From Dyella acidiphila (GTDB lineage: Bacteria; Pseudomonadota; Gammaproteobacteria; Xanthomonadales; Rhodanobacteraceae), in NCBI RefSeq assembly GCF_014863405.1, contig NZ_JACZZA010000003.1, positions 248,001 to 312,000 on the forward strand: DNA of 64,000 nt, given 5' to 3'. The notes under the pieces were generated by a model, which worked only from the letters and a program-made list of their open reading frames with translations, had not been told where the DNA came from and did not search any database. Position numbers and translations under genes: made by a program. Below, one piece after another: positions 16,446 through 24,588 of the stretch; the stretch's first letter is position 1; each line of letters begins with the position of its first letter.

Positions 16446-17914
16446 CGCGCAAGCCGGCGCTTTCGTTCTGGCAAATCTGGAACATGTGCTTCGGCTTCCT
16501 GGGCATCCAGTTTGCCTTCGCGCTGCAGAACGCCAATGTCAGCCGCATCTTCCAGACCCTGGGCGCGGCCGTGGACGATATTCCGGTGCTGTGGATCGCC
16601 GCACCGCTCACGGGGCTGCTGGTGCAACCGCTGATCGGCTATGCCTCCGATCGCACCTGGGGCCGGCTGGGCCGCCGGCGGCCGTATTTCCTGGCCGGTG
16701 CTGTGCTGACCACGCTGGCGCTGCTGTGGATGCCCAATTCGCGCGCATTGTGGATGGCCGCATTACTGCTGTGGGTGATGGATGCGTCGATCAATGTATC
16801 GATGGAACCGTTCCGCGCCTTCGTCGGCGACCAGTTGCCGACGTCGCAGCGGCCGTTGGGCTATGCGATGCAGAGTTTCTTTATTGGTGTAGGCGCGGTG
16901 GTGGCTTCGCTGCTGCCCTATCTGCTCGCCCAGCTGGGCGTGAGCAATGTGGCCGGCGCCGGCGGCATTCCCGCTACGGTGCGCGATGCCTTTTATATCG
17001 GCGGTGCGGTGTTGCTCGGCTCGGTGCTGTGGACGGTGTTTTCCACCCGCGAATATCCGCCCGAACAATTGCGTGTCTTCGACGAAGCCGCCGCGCCCGC
17101 AGCGGTGCCGGTGAATCGCACCGCGGCATGGCGGCGCGGCGCGCTATGGCTGCTGGTCGGCCTGCTTGGCGTTGCGCTGGTGCATGGCTATGGGCTCGAG
17201 CGCGAGCTGTACCTGCTGGCCGCGGGCGTGGCCGTCTTCGGGCTGGCCCAGCTGTGGCTCGGCACGACACGGCGGGGAGGCGTGCTGGTACAGGTGCTGA
17301 CCGACATGCACAACATGCCCGCAGCCATGCGCCGGCTGGCCTGGGTGCAGTTTTTTTCCTGGTTCGCCATGTTTGCGATGTGGATCTACACCACTGCCGG
17401 CGTGGCGCAGGTGCATTTCGGCAGTACCGATCCGCACTCGGCGGCCTATAACGACGGTGCCAACTGGGTGGGCGTGCTGTTTGCCGCCTACAACGGCTTT
17501 GCTGCCGTGGCCGCGCTGGTGATTCCGCTGATGGTGCGGCTTTGGGGGCTGCGGATCAGTCATCTGCTCAATCTATGGCTGGGCGGTGCAGGGCTGGTGG
17601 CGTTCCTGTTGATCCGCGATCCGCATTGGCTGTTGCTGCCGATGGTGGGTGTCGGCTTTGCCTGGGCGTCGATACTTTCGCTGCCCTATGCGCTGCTGTC
17701 GGACAATCTGCCGGCGGAGAAGATGGGCGTGTACATGGGCATCTTCAATTTCTTTATCGTGATTCCGCAGCTGCTGGCGGCGAGCGTGCTGGGCGTGTTG
17801 CTGCGGGTGTTCTTTCACGGTCAGCCGATTTATGCGCTGGTGCTGGGCGGTGCCAGTTTGCTGATAGCTGGATTGAGCGTGCTACGCGTCGACGAACCAA
17901 GACCCGGTGCGTAG
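16442..17914 (+). CDS. SLC45/SUT-type MFS sugar transporter
   Basis: A 490-residue protein with about 12 hydrophobic membrane spans. It carries the SLC45/plant sucrose-transporter hallmarks: MCFGFLGIQFAFALQNANVSRIF in span 1, LVQPLIGYASD before loop 2-3, and the loop motif RLGRRRPYFLAGA. Such proton symporters carry sucrose, maltose or related disaccharides across the inner membrane. The ATG sits inside the stop of the upstream glycosidase (ATGA). The final codons run into an intergenic palindromic repeat: the TAG stop at 17912-17914 is provided by the repeat's first bases. This suggests the repeat's arrival defined or trimmed the C-terminus. It completes the import chain from receptor to periplasmic enzymes to inner-membrane uptake to cytoplasmic glucosidase. 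Confidence 0.88.
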   Translation: MTRKPALSFWQIWNMCFGFLGIQFAFALQNANVSRIFQTLGAAVDDIPVLWIAAPLTGLLVQPLIGYASDRTWGRLGRRRPYFLAGAVLTTLALLWMPNSRALWMAALLLWVMDASINVSMEPFRAFVGDQLPTSQRPLGYAMQSFFIGVGAVVASLLPYLLAQLGVSNVAGAGGIPATVRDAFYIGGAVLLGSVLWTVFSTREYPPEQLRVFDEAAAPAAVPVNRTAAWRRGALWLLVGLLGVALVHGYGLERELYLLAAGVAVFGLAQLWLGTTRRGGVLVQVLTDMHNMPAAMRRLAWVQFFSWFAMFAMWIYTTAGVAQVHFGSTDPHSAAYNDGANWVGVLFAAYNGFAAVAALVIPLMVRLWGLRISHLLNLWLGGAGLVAFLLIRDPHWLLLPMVGVGFAWASILSLPYALLSDNLPAEKMGVYMGIFNFFIVIPQLLAASVLGVLLRVFFHGQPIYALVLGGASLLIAGLSVLRVDEPRPGA

Positions 17915-18018
17915 GTTGGGTTAGCGCAGCGTAACCCAACGATGTCCCGTCGTTTCGATCGATGTTCCGTCGCTTCGATGAGGGATTGTTGGGTTACGCT
18001 GCGCTAACCCAACCTACG
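17910..18018. repeat. GTAGGTTGGGTTA palindromic repeat, copy 1
   Basis: Perfect 31-base terminal inverted arms (17910-17940 and 17988-18018) flank a 47-base centre. Each arm is itself a hairpin of the form GTTGGGTTA-N-TAACCCAAC. The left arm supplies the stop codon of the MFS transporter, and the right end lies 4 bases from the sigma-factor stop codon, so the element fills almost the whole gap between two convergent genes. A second copy lies at 28358-28446. It could act as a bidirectional terminator or a BIME-like mobile palindrome. Confidence 0.85.
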
Positions 18019-18022
18019 TGGC

Positions 18023-19300
18023 TTATGGGGTGCGGGCGGCTTCGGCACAGGCTGCTGCACGCTGCTCCAGGAAATGCCGCTCGCGCGCATTGCGTGCCAG
18101 CGCTGCGGCACGCTCGAATTCACCGCGTGCTTCATCATGCCGCTGCAAGCGGCTCAGCAGATCGCCGCGCACACTGGGCAGCAGATGGTAGCTGCGCAAT
18201 TGCGGTTCATCGGCCAATGCATCGACCAGGGCCAGGCCGGCAGCGGGTCCGGCGGCCATCGCCACCGCCACCGCACGATTGAGCTCCACCACCGGCGACG
18301 GCAGCACGTTGGCGAGCACTGCGTAGAGCGCAGCAATGCGATTCCAATCCGTCGCTGCGGCGGTGCGCGCCCGCGCATGGCAGGCAGCGATGGCCGCCTG
18401 CAAGGCATAGGGCCCGTTCGCGCCGCCGAGTTTGTCGATGTGTTCCAGTGCGCTCAGCCCGCGGCGGATCAGCAAGGGATCCCAGCGGCTGCGGTCCTGG
18501 TCCGGCAGCAGAATCGGTTCGCCATCGGGCTTGGTACGCGCGTGCAGGCGCGAAGCCTGGATTTCCATCAAGGCCAGCAGGCCGAGCACTTCCGGTTCCT
18601 GCGGCGCCAGGCCGGCCAGTACGCGGCCCAGGCGCATGGCTTCGTTGCACAGTTCCGGCCGGATCCAGTCTTCGCCCGAGGTGGCGGTATAGCCCTCGTT
18701 GAAGATCAGGTAGATCACTTCCAGCACGGACGCGAGGCGTTCGTCGCGCTCTTCGCCGCGCGGCACTTCGAACGGAATCTGCTTTTCGGTCAGCGTGCGC
18801 TTGGCGCGCACGATGCGCTGCGCCACGGTAGGTTCGGGCACGAGAAAGGCGCGCGCGATTTCATCCGTGGTGAGGCCGCCGAGCAGGCGCAGCGTCAACG
18901 CCGCGCGCGCTTCGGCCGACAACACCGGATGGCAGGCGGTGAAGATCAGTCGCAGCAGATCGTCGCCGATATCGTCGTCGAGCATGTGCTCCAGCTCCAG
19001 CCGTTCGTCCGTGGCTTCGAACTCCGGTTCATGGGCGAGGACTTCATGCTTGCGTTCGATCAGTTTCTTGCGACGCAGCTGATCGATGGCGCGGTGCTTG
19101 GCGGCGGTCATCAGCCAGGCGCCCGGGTTGTCCGGGATGCCGCTCTCCGGCCAGCGTTCGAGCGCGGCGACCAGCGCATCCTGCGCCAGTTCCTCGGCCA
19201 GCCCCACGTCGCGCACCATGCGGGCGAGGCCGGCGATCAGGCGTGCCGATTCGATGCGCCAGACGGCGTCGATCGTGCGATGGATGTCGGTGGCCGTCAT
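18023..19300 (-). CDS. ECF42-type RNA polymerase sigma factor with C-terminal TPR-like extension
   Basis: About 425 residues, twice the size of a classic ECF sigma factor. Region 2 (about 10-75) contains LAEELAQDALVAALERWP and NPGAWLMTAAKHRAIDQLRRKK. Region 4 (about 115-180) contains LTLRLLGGLTTDEIARAFLVPEPTVAQRIVRAKRTL. The long C-terminal part starts with the DUF6596-like VLEVIYLIFNEGYTATSGEDW and continues as helical repeats rich in Ala and Leu. This architecture, with YciI/DGPF genes next door, defines the ECF42 group. These sigma factors have no anti-sigma partner; the C-terminal extension is thought to control activity. The ATG at 19300 is used; a GTG two codons earlier is equally open. 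The YciI gene ends 52 bases upstream. Confidence 0.9.
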   Translation of the reverse strand: MTATDIHRTIDAVWRIESARLIAGLARMVRDVGLAEELAQDALVAALERWPESGIPDNPGAWLMTAAKHRAIDQLRRKKLIERKHEVLAHEPEFEATDERLELEHMLDDDIGDDLLRLIFTACHPVLSAEARAALTLRLLGGLTTDEIARAFLVPEPTVAQRIVRAKRTLTEKQIPFEVPRGEERDERLASVLEVIYLIFNEGYTATSGEDWIRPELCNEAMRLGRVLAGLAPQEPEVLGLLALMEIQASRLHARTKPDGEPILLPDQDRSRWDPLLIRRGLSALEHIDKLGGANGPYALQAAIAACHARARTAAATDWNRIAALYAVLANVLPSPVVELNRAVAVAMAAGPAAGLALVDALADEPQLRSYHLLPSVRGDLLSRLQRHDEARGEFERAAALARNARERHFLEQRAAACAEAARTP

Positions 19301-19352
19301 GGCCACCGATCACAGCACGTGCTTTCTTGCGACGCAAGCGACGAAAGTCCCG

Positions 19353-19766
19353 TCAGGCGGCACTCTGGCGCGGGTCCTGGAAACCCTCCGCCGCCTTCTG
19401 CACATCGACCGGAAAATCGGCCATTTCGAACACCTGGCGCACTTCGATGGTGTCGCCGGCCGCGAGCGGGCAGCGCGAGGCCCAGGCAATGGCTTCGTCG
19501 CGCGAGCCCACGTCGATCATCCAGTAGCCGCCGACCACTTCCTTGGTTTCGGCGAACGGGCCGTCGGCGACGCGCACCTTGCCGTCCACCAGGCTGACGC
19601 GGGCGCCGGCCGAGGGCGGATGCAATCCGTCCAGCGCCAGCAGCACGCCGGCCTCCTGCATCAGTTTGTTGAACCGCATCATTCTCTCCACCGCCTCGGC
19701 ACTGGGGCGTGCGTCGGGCGGGGCCCCGCATTGGCTGGCGGGAAGCATCAGCATCATGAAGCGCAT
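19353..19766 (-). CDS. YciI/DGPF-domain protein
   Basis: A 137-residue dimeric alpha/beta-barrel protein of the YCII (DGPF) family. It shows the signature ADGPFAETKEVVGGYWMIDV at about residues 67-86. It is the typical genomic partner and presumed target of ECF42 sigma factors, and its biochemical activity is unknown. GAGAGG lies 5 bases before the ATG. It is transcribed together with the sigma-factor gene downstream and the VOC gene upstream, 24 bases away. Confidence 0.88.
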   Translation of the reverse strand: MRFMMLMLPASQCGAPPDARPSAEAVERMMRFNKLMQEAGVLLALDGLHPPSAGARVSLVDGKVRVADGPFAETKEVVGGYWMIDVGSRDEAIAWASRCPLAAGDTIEVRQVFEMADFPVDVQKAAEGFQDPRQSAA

Positions 19767-19790
19767 GGCGGCCTCTCCTCGATCGATGGC

Positions 19791-20201
19791 TTATTGCTGC
19801 GGGATGATGACCATCCAGTTCACGCCGAAACGGTCCGCCACCATGCCGAAATACGGCGAGAAAAAGGTCTGCGTGAGCGGGCAATGCACCTGGCCGCCGT
19901 CGGCGAGCGCGTTGAACGCGCGATCGGCTTCGGCCTTGTCCTTGACCGTAAGCGAGAGCGAAAAGCCCTGGAACTTGGTCTCGGGATTGACGCAGTCGTC
20001 CGAGGCCATCAGCACGGAATCGCCGATGGTGAAGTTGCAGTACATGATGTGTTCGCCGTTGGCCTTGGCGGCCATGCCGTCGCCGGGCGGCGCTTCCTTG
20101 TAGCGCATCTGCGCGTTGAGCTTGGCGCCCAGGTGCTGCTGGTAATACTTCACGGCTTCTTCGCAGCGGCCGTTGAAGAACAGATAGGACTCGATGTGCA
20201 T
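19791..20201 (-). CDS. VOC-superfamily protein, PhnB/glyoxalase-like
   Basis: A 136-residue vicinal-oxygen-chelate fold protein beginning MHIESYLFFNGRCEEAVKYY. It continues with HIMYCNFTIGDSVLMASDD and ends FGMVADRFGVNWMVI, the pattern of PhnB-like proteins of unknown substrate. The start at 20201 has GGAGG at 6 bases; a longer frame to 20282 has no such site. It heads the three-gene unit with the YciI and ECF42 genes. Such VOC/YciI sets are commonly linked to ECF42 and probably belong to its regulon. Confidence 0.87.
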   Translation of the reverse strand: MHIESYLFFNGRCEEAVKYYQQHLGAKLNAQMRYKEAPPGDGMAAKANGEHIMYCNFTIGDSVLMASDDCVNPETKFQGFSLSLTVKDKAEADRAFNALADGGQVHCPLTQTFFSPYFGMVADRFGVNWMVIIPQQ

Positions 20202-20299
20202 GGCATTCCTCCGTGGGGTGGCAGGGACCGGCGTTTTCCGGTTCTTGCTGAGGCGACGAACCGGCCCTGCCGGAATCGACACGGAAGCTGCGGCGACGC

Positions 20300-21337
20300 T
20301 CAGGCGCCGAACTGGCTGGACCGGCGCACCACCAGCCGCACCGGCAGCAGGCGGGTCTCCACCGATTCGTTGCGGATCAGCCGCAGCAGGTTGTCCACCA
20401 GGGTTTCGCCGGCCAGCTTGGTGTCCTGCAACACGGTGGTCAGCGGCGGATTGAGGAAGCGGGCCATCGGGATGTCGTCGAACCCGGCCACGGCCACCTG
20501 GTCGGGCACCTTGATGCCGCGGTTGGCGAGGGCGCGCATGGCGCCGATGGCGATCAGATCGCTGGCGGCGAACACGGCGTCGAAGGCGGTGCCGCGCTCC
20601 AGCAGCACGGCCATGGCGTTGTAGCCGGCTTCTTCGGTGCTCTCGTTGGCGTCCACCTGCAGTGCCGCCTCAGCCGTGAGGCCGGCTTCCTGCAGCGCCG
20701 CCACATAGCCGCGGTAGCGCTCGAAGAATTCCGGATAGTGGCTGGAGGCATCGCCCAGGAAGGCGATGCGCCGGCAGCCCTGTTCCAGCAGATGCGCGGT
20801 AACCGCATGGCCGCCCTGCAGGTTGTCGCAGCCGATCGATACATCCGGCTGGTCCGGCAGCACCGCGCCCCAGCGGATCGAGCGCGTGCCCTGGGCCGCC
20901 AGTTTTTCCAGCTTGTCGCGGTAGGCCAGGTAATCGCCATAGCCGAGCAGGATGATGCCGTCGGCCTTCTTGGTATCGGCGTAGTCGGCGTGCCAGTCGT
21001 AGGACAGCTGCTGGAACGAAATCAGCAGGTCGTAGCCGCGCTGCGCGCAGGCGCGGGTGATCGAGCCGAGCATCGACAGGAAGAAGGGGTTGATGTGCGA
21101 GTCGTCCGCGGTGGGATCCTCGAACAACAGCAAGGCCAGCGTGCCCGAGTGCTGCGAGCGCAGGTTCGAGGCGTTCTTGTCGACTTTGTAGTTGAGCTGT
21201 TCGGCGGCCGCCTTGATGCGCTGGCGCGTTTCCTCGCTGACCAGGGGACTGCCGCGCAACGCTCGCGACACCGTGGATTGGGAGACCCCGGTGAGGTGGG
21301 CGATGTCGAACGAGGTGGCTTTCCCTTTGGTGGACAC
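20300..21337 (-). CDS. LacI-family transcriptional regulator
   Basis: A 345-residue repressor with an N-terminal LacI helix-turn-helix (about residues 8-55: TSFDIAHLTGVSQSTVSRAL, then the hinge helix AAEQLNYKVDKNA). A periplasmic-binding-protein-like effector domain follows (about 65-340: TLALLLFEDPT, ADGIILLGYGD, FAASDLIAIGAMRALANRGI, VAVAGFDDIPMA). The start codon is GTG at 21337. No sugar gene lies immediately beside it. The closest plausible targets are the two TGCATACGTATTCA-type palindromes at 6.6-6.8 kb, about 13 kb away. Binding there is a hypothesis based on operator shape. The effector sugar is unknown. Confidence 0.9.
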   Translation of the reverse strand: MSTKGKATSFDIAHLTGVSQSTVSRALRGSPLVSEETRQRIKAAAEQLNYKVDKNASNLRSQHSGTLALLLFEDPTADDSHINPFFLSMLGSITRACAQRGYDLLISFQQLSYDWHADYADTKKADGIILLGYGDYLAYRDKLEKLAAQGTRSIRWGAVLPDQPDVSIGCDNLQGGHAVTAHLLEQGCRRIAFLGDASSHYPEFFERYRGYVAALQEAGLTAEAALQVDANESTEEAGYNAMAVLLERGTAFDAVFAASDLIAIGAMRALANRGIKVPDQVAVAGFDDIPMARFLNPPLTTVLQDTKLAGETLVDNLLRLIRNESVETRLLPVRLVVRRSSQFGA

Positions 21338-21433
21338 TGCGCAGGAACTCTCTGCTCGGGCGAGCCGCGGGCAGCGGCGGGCCGTGATAACGCTATCCTA
21401 ACGGTTGCACTGCCGCCTGTCCTGACGCGGAGC

Positions 21434-21472
21434 AAGAAAAAGCCCCGAGAACTTAGGGGGAGTCCTCGGGGC
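21434..21472 (-). terminator. Intrinsic terminator of the sRNA (also downstream of polA)
   Basis: GCCCCGAG pairs with CTCGGGGC, extended by a G-U pair and ACT/AGT to 12 bp. The loop is CCCCCTA and the tail on the minus strand is TTTTTCTT. It would end both the sRNA and any polA read-through before the lacI gene. Confidence 0.88.
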
Positions 21473-21551
21473 CGGGGGGAATCGGAACCCAGGGGAGAGG
21501 ACCGATTCCGGTTGGCGACCCAGGGAGGTGGGCGCCGGGGGATGCCGTTGC
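21434..21551 (-). ncRNA. C-rich-loop sRNA resembling Xanthomonas sX13, downstream of polA
   Basis: The minus strand between the polA stop (21703) and the lacI start folds into three consecutive hairpins, each exposing a C-rich loop. Hairpin 1 (21514-21536) has loop CCTCCC. Hairpin 2 (21478-21509) has an 8-bp stem and a loop containing TCCTCTCCCCT. Hairpin 3 (21442-21472) has a 12-bp stem, loop CCCCCTA and a TTTTTCTT tail, forming an intrinsic terminator. A -10-like TATCGG at 21563-21558 would start transcription near 21551, giving about 118 nt. As recalled from the literature, sX13 of Xanthomonas is about 115 nt, has three stem-loops with C-rich loops and is encoded just downstream of polA, so position, length and structure all agree. 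The 5' end is an estimate. Confidence 0.72.
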
Positions 21552-21702
21552 GTGCATCCGATAGGTAAGAACGCAGATGCACCCCAAAAGTTGCACTGGC
21601 GAGGACAAAAATTCCGGAACTGGTCAGCCGTGATTCATCTGCATGACACGGATGCATGACCTTTGGCATACGGACGTCCAAATCAGCGCGGTTGGAGGGT
21701 GC

Positions 21703-24450
21703 TCAGTGCGCCTCGTCCCAGTTCTTGCCGACGCCCACGTCCACGATCAGCGGCACATGCAGCTCGGCCGCGCCGGACATGCGTTCGCGCACGGCTTCGC
21801 GTACGGTATCGATCGCGTCGGCGCGCACTTCGAATACCAGTTCGTCGTGCACCTGCATCAGCATGTGCGCATCGTCGCGGTTCTTCAGCCATGCGGCTAC
21901 GGCGATCATCGCGCGCTTGATGATGTCCGCGGCAGTGCCTTGCATCGGCGCATTCACTGCGGCGCGTTCGGCGCCGGCGCGCAGCGCCTGGTTGCGTGCG
22001 CTGAGGTTTTCCAGGTACAGGCGGCGGCCGAACAAGGTTTCGACATAACCGTCACGATGCGCCCGCTCGCGGGTGGCTTCCATAAAGGCATGCACGCCGG
22101 GATAGCGCGAGAAATAACGCGCCATGTAGTCGCTGGCCTCGCCGCGGTCCACGCCCAGCTGGCGCGCCAGGCCGAAGGCGCTCATGCCGTACATCAGGCC
22201 GAAGTTGATCGCCTTGGCTGCACGGCGCTGGTTGCTGGTGACTTCGCCGGGATCGAGTCCGAACACTTCCGCTGCGGTGGCGCGATGGATATCGCCGCCT
22301 TCCTGGAACGCGCGCACCAGGCCTTCGTCGCCGGACAGATGCGCCATGATGCGCAGCTCGATCTGCGAATAGTCGGCCGCCATCACCAGCCAGCCCGCGG
22401 GTGCGATAAAAGCCTGGCGAATGCGCCGGCCTTCTTCGGTGCGTACCGGGATGTTCTGCAGGTTCGGATCGGTGGAGGAAATGCGCCCCGTAGCCACTGC
22501 ACCCTGGTGATAGCTGGTATGCACGCGGCCGGTACGCGGATTGACGATTTCCGCCAGTTTCTCGGTGTAAGTGGAGCGCAGCTTGGCCAGGCCGCGGTAA
22601 TCGAGGATCAGCCGGGGCAGCGCGTGTTCCTCGGCGATGGCTTCCAGTGCTTCTTCGTTGGTGGATGGCTGGCCAGTGGGCGTTTTCAGTTTCGCCGGCA
22701 GGCCGAGCTGGTCGAACAGAATCGCCTGCAACTGCTTGGGTGAGTCCAGGTTGAATTCGTGCCCTGCCGCTTGCCAGGCTTCTTTCTGCAACTCGTGCAT
22801 GCGCTTGCCGAGCTGCTGGCTTTGCTTGCGCAATTCGTTGACATCGATCAACACGCCATGCTGTTCCATGCCGGCCAGCACAGGTACCAGCGGAATCTCG
22901 ATGTCTTCGTAGACTTTCAACAGTTTCGGCTCGCCTTCCAGCAGCGGCCACAGTGCATGGTGCAGGCGCAGGGTGACGTCGGCATCTTCGGCGGCGTAGC
23001 GGCAGGCGGTATCCAGGTCGACTTGCGAGAACGAAATCTGCTTCGCGCCCTTGCCGGCCACTTCCTCGTATTTCACGGTTTCGTAGCCGAGGTATTTGCG
23101 TGCCAGCGAATCCATGTCGTGACGCGTCGCCGTGGCGTTCCACACGTAGGATTCCAGCATGGTGTCGTGCTTCAGACCCTGCACCGCAATGTCGTAGTGC
23201 GACAGGATGTTCATGTCGTACTTGGCGTGCTGGCCGACCTTGGGGCGCAGCGGGTTCTGCAGGATCGGCTTGAGCGCGGCCAGCACCTGCTCGCGCGGCA
23301 GTTGCGCGGGCGCGCCGGGATAATCGTGCGACAGCGGGATATAGCAGGCGTGGCCCGGCTGCACCGACAGGCTGATGCCAACGATATCGGCCTGCATGGC
23401 GTCGAGGCCGGTGGTTTCGGTGTCGAAGGCGATCAGTGGCGCATCTTGCAGGCGTGCCAGCCAGCCGTCGAACTGTGCCTGGGTGGTGACCAGTTCGTAT
23501 TGGCCCTCGCCACTCAATGCCACCGGGGTGGCATTGAGCTCAATGCGCGCAGGTGCCGGTGCCGTGGGCGCCGTCGATGTAGGGGCGGCAGCGCTTGCTT
23601 CTGCGGCGGCGTTGTCCAGGTCCTTCAAGGCGGCCTTGAATTCGTAGCGGGTGAACAGCTCACGCAGAGCCTCGATATCGCGCTCGCGCAGCATCAGCTG
23701 TTTGACGCCCAGCTCCAGCGGCACGTCGGTCTTGATGGTGACCAGCTGGCGCGACAGCGGCAGCGACGGCAGCGCCTCGCGCAGGTATTCGCCGATCTTG
23801 CCGCCGATCTTGTCGGCATGCGCGATCACGCCATCCAGCGAGCCGTATTCGGCCAGCCATTTGGCGGCAGTCTTCGGACCGCATTTGGTCACGCCGGGCA
23901 CATTGTCGACGGTGTCGCCGGTAAGGCTGAGGAAGTCGATGATCTGCTCGGGCTTTACCCCGAATTTCTCCATGACGCCGGCACTGTCCATGGTGCTGTT
24001 GGTCATGGTGTTGATCAGGGTGACACCGGGGCGCACCAGCTGCGCCAGATCCTTGTCGCCGGTGGAGATCAGCACGTCGACGCCTTGTTCGTGCGCCTGC
24101 GTGGCCAGCGTGCCGATCACGTCGTCCGCTTCCACCCCGCTGACCCGCAGGATCGGAAAGCCGAGCGCGCCCACGATCGCCAGCATCGGCTCGATCTGCG
24201 CGCGCAGATCGTCGGGCATCGGCGGCCGGTTGGCTTTGTACTGGTCATACAGCACGTTGCGGAAGGTCGGCCCCGACGCATCGCTGACAAAGGCCACGTA
24301 GTCGGGCCTGGCCTTGAGTGTAGCGCGCAGCATGTTGACCACGCCGAACAGCGCACCGCTCGGCTCGCCCTTGGCATTGCTCAGTGGAGGAAGCGCATGG
24401 AAGGCGCGATAGAGATACGAGGAGCCGTCGATAAGCGTGAGGTTTGGCAT
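21703..24450 (-). CDS. polA: DNA polymerase I
   Basis: A 915-residue family A polymerase for Okazaki-fragment maturation and repair. The N-terminal 5'-3' exonuclease (about 1-290: MPNLTLIDGSSYLYRAFHAL, YKANRPPMPDDLR, LISTGDKDLAQLV, LTGDTVDNVPGV) comes first. The 3'-5' exonuclease (about 320-510) keeps its acidic residues in LIAFDTETTGLDAMQ, so proofreading should be intact. The polymerase domain has motif A ADYSQIELRIMAHLSG, the finger helix with RRAAKAINFGLMYGMS and motif C MQVHDELVFEV. The start MPNLTLIDG at 24450 is the conserved one; a longer frame to 24531 adds non-homologous residues. The gene is followed by the C-rich sRNA and divergent from a DUF2782 gene, a familiar neighbour of polA in gammaproteobacteria. 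Confidence 0.96.
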   Translation of the reverse strand: MPNLTLIDGSSYLYRAFHALPPLSNAKGEPSGALFGVVNMLRATLKARPDYVAFVSDASGPTFRNVLYDQYKANRPPMPDDLRAQIEPMLAIVGALGFPILRVSGVEADDVIGTLATQAHEQGVDVLISTGDKDLAQLVRPGVTLINTMTNSTMDSAGVMEKFGVKPEQIIDFLSLTGDTVDNVPGVTKCGPKTAAKWLAEYGSLDGVIAHADKIGGKIGEYLREALPSLPLSRQLVTIKTDVPLELGVKQLMLRERDIEALRELFTRYEFKAALKDLDNAAAEASAAAPTSTAPTAPAPARIELNATPVALSGEGQYELVTTQAQFDGWLARLQDAPLIAFDTETTGLDAMQADIVGISLSVQPGHACYIPLSHDYPGAPAQLPREQVLAALKPILQNPLRPKVGQHAKYDMNILSHYDIAVQGLKHDTMLESYVWNATATRHDMDSLARKYLGYETVKYEEVAGKGAKQISFSQVDLDTACRYAAEDADVTLRLHHALWPLLEGEPKLLKVYEDIEIPLVPVLAGMEQHGVLIDVNELRKQSQQLGKRMHELQKEAWQAAGHEFNLDSPKQLQAILFDQLGLPAKLKTPTGQPSTNEEALEAIAEEHALPRLILDYRGLAKLRSTYTEKLAEIVNPRTGRVHTSYHQGAVATGRISSTDPNLQNIPVRTEEGRRIRQAFIAPAGWLVMAADYSQIELRIMAHLSGDEGLVRAFQEGGDIHRATAAEVFGLDPGEVTSNQRRAAKAINFGLMYGMSAFGLARQLGVDRGEASDYMARYFSRYPGVHAFMEATRERAHRDGYVETLFGRRLYLENLSARNQALRAGAERAAVNAPMQGTAADIIKRAMIAVAAWLKNRDDAHMLMQVHDELVFEVRADAIDTVREAVRERMSGAAELHVPLIVDVGVGKNWDEAH

Positions 24451-24588
24451 GAGCGGGATTCTAAGCGAAGCGGGTGCAGGGGGCGGGTAGATGAAGGTTC
24501 GACGAATTCGGTTGCGGCCGGCGCCAGGCATTCACGGCCGGGGCCAGCGGCGGCTGCTATGCTTCCCGGCCCTGATGAGGTGCTCGCC

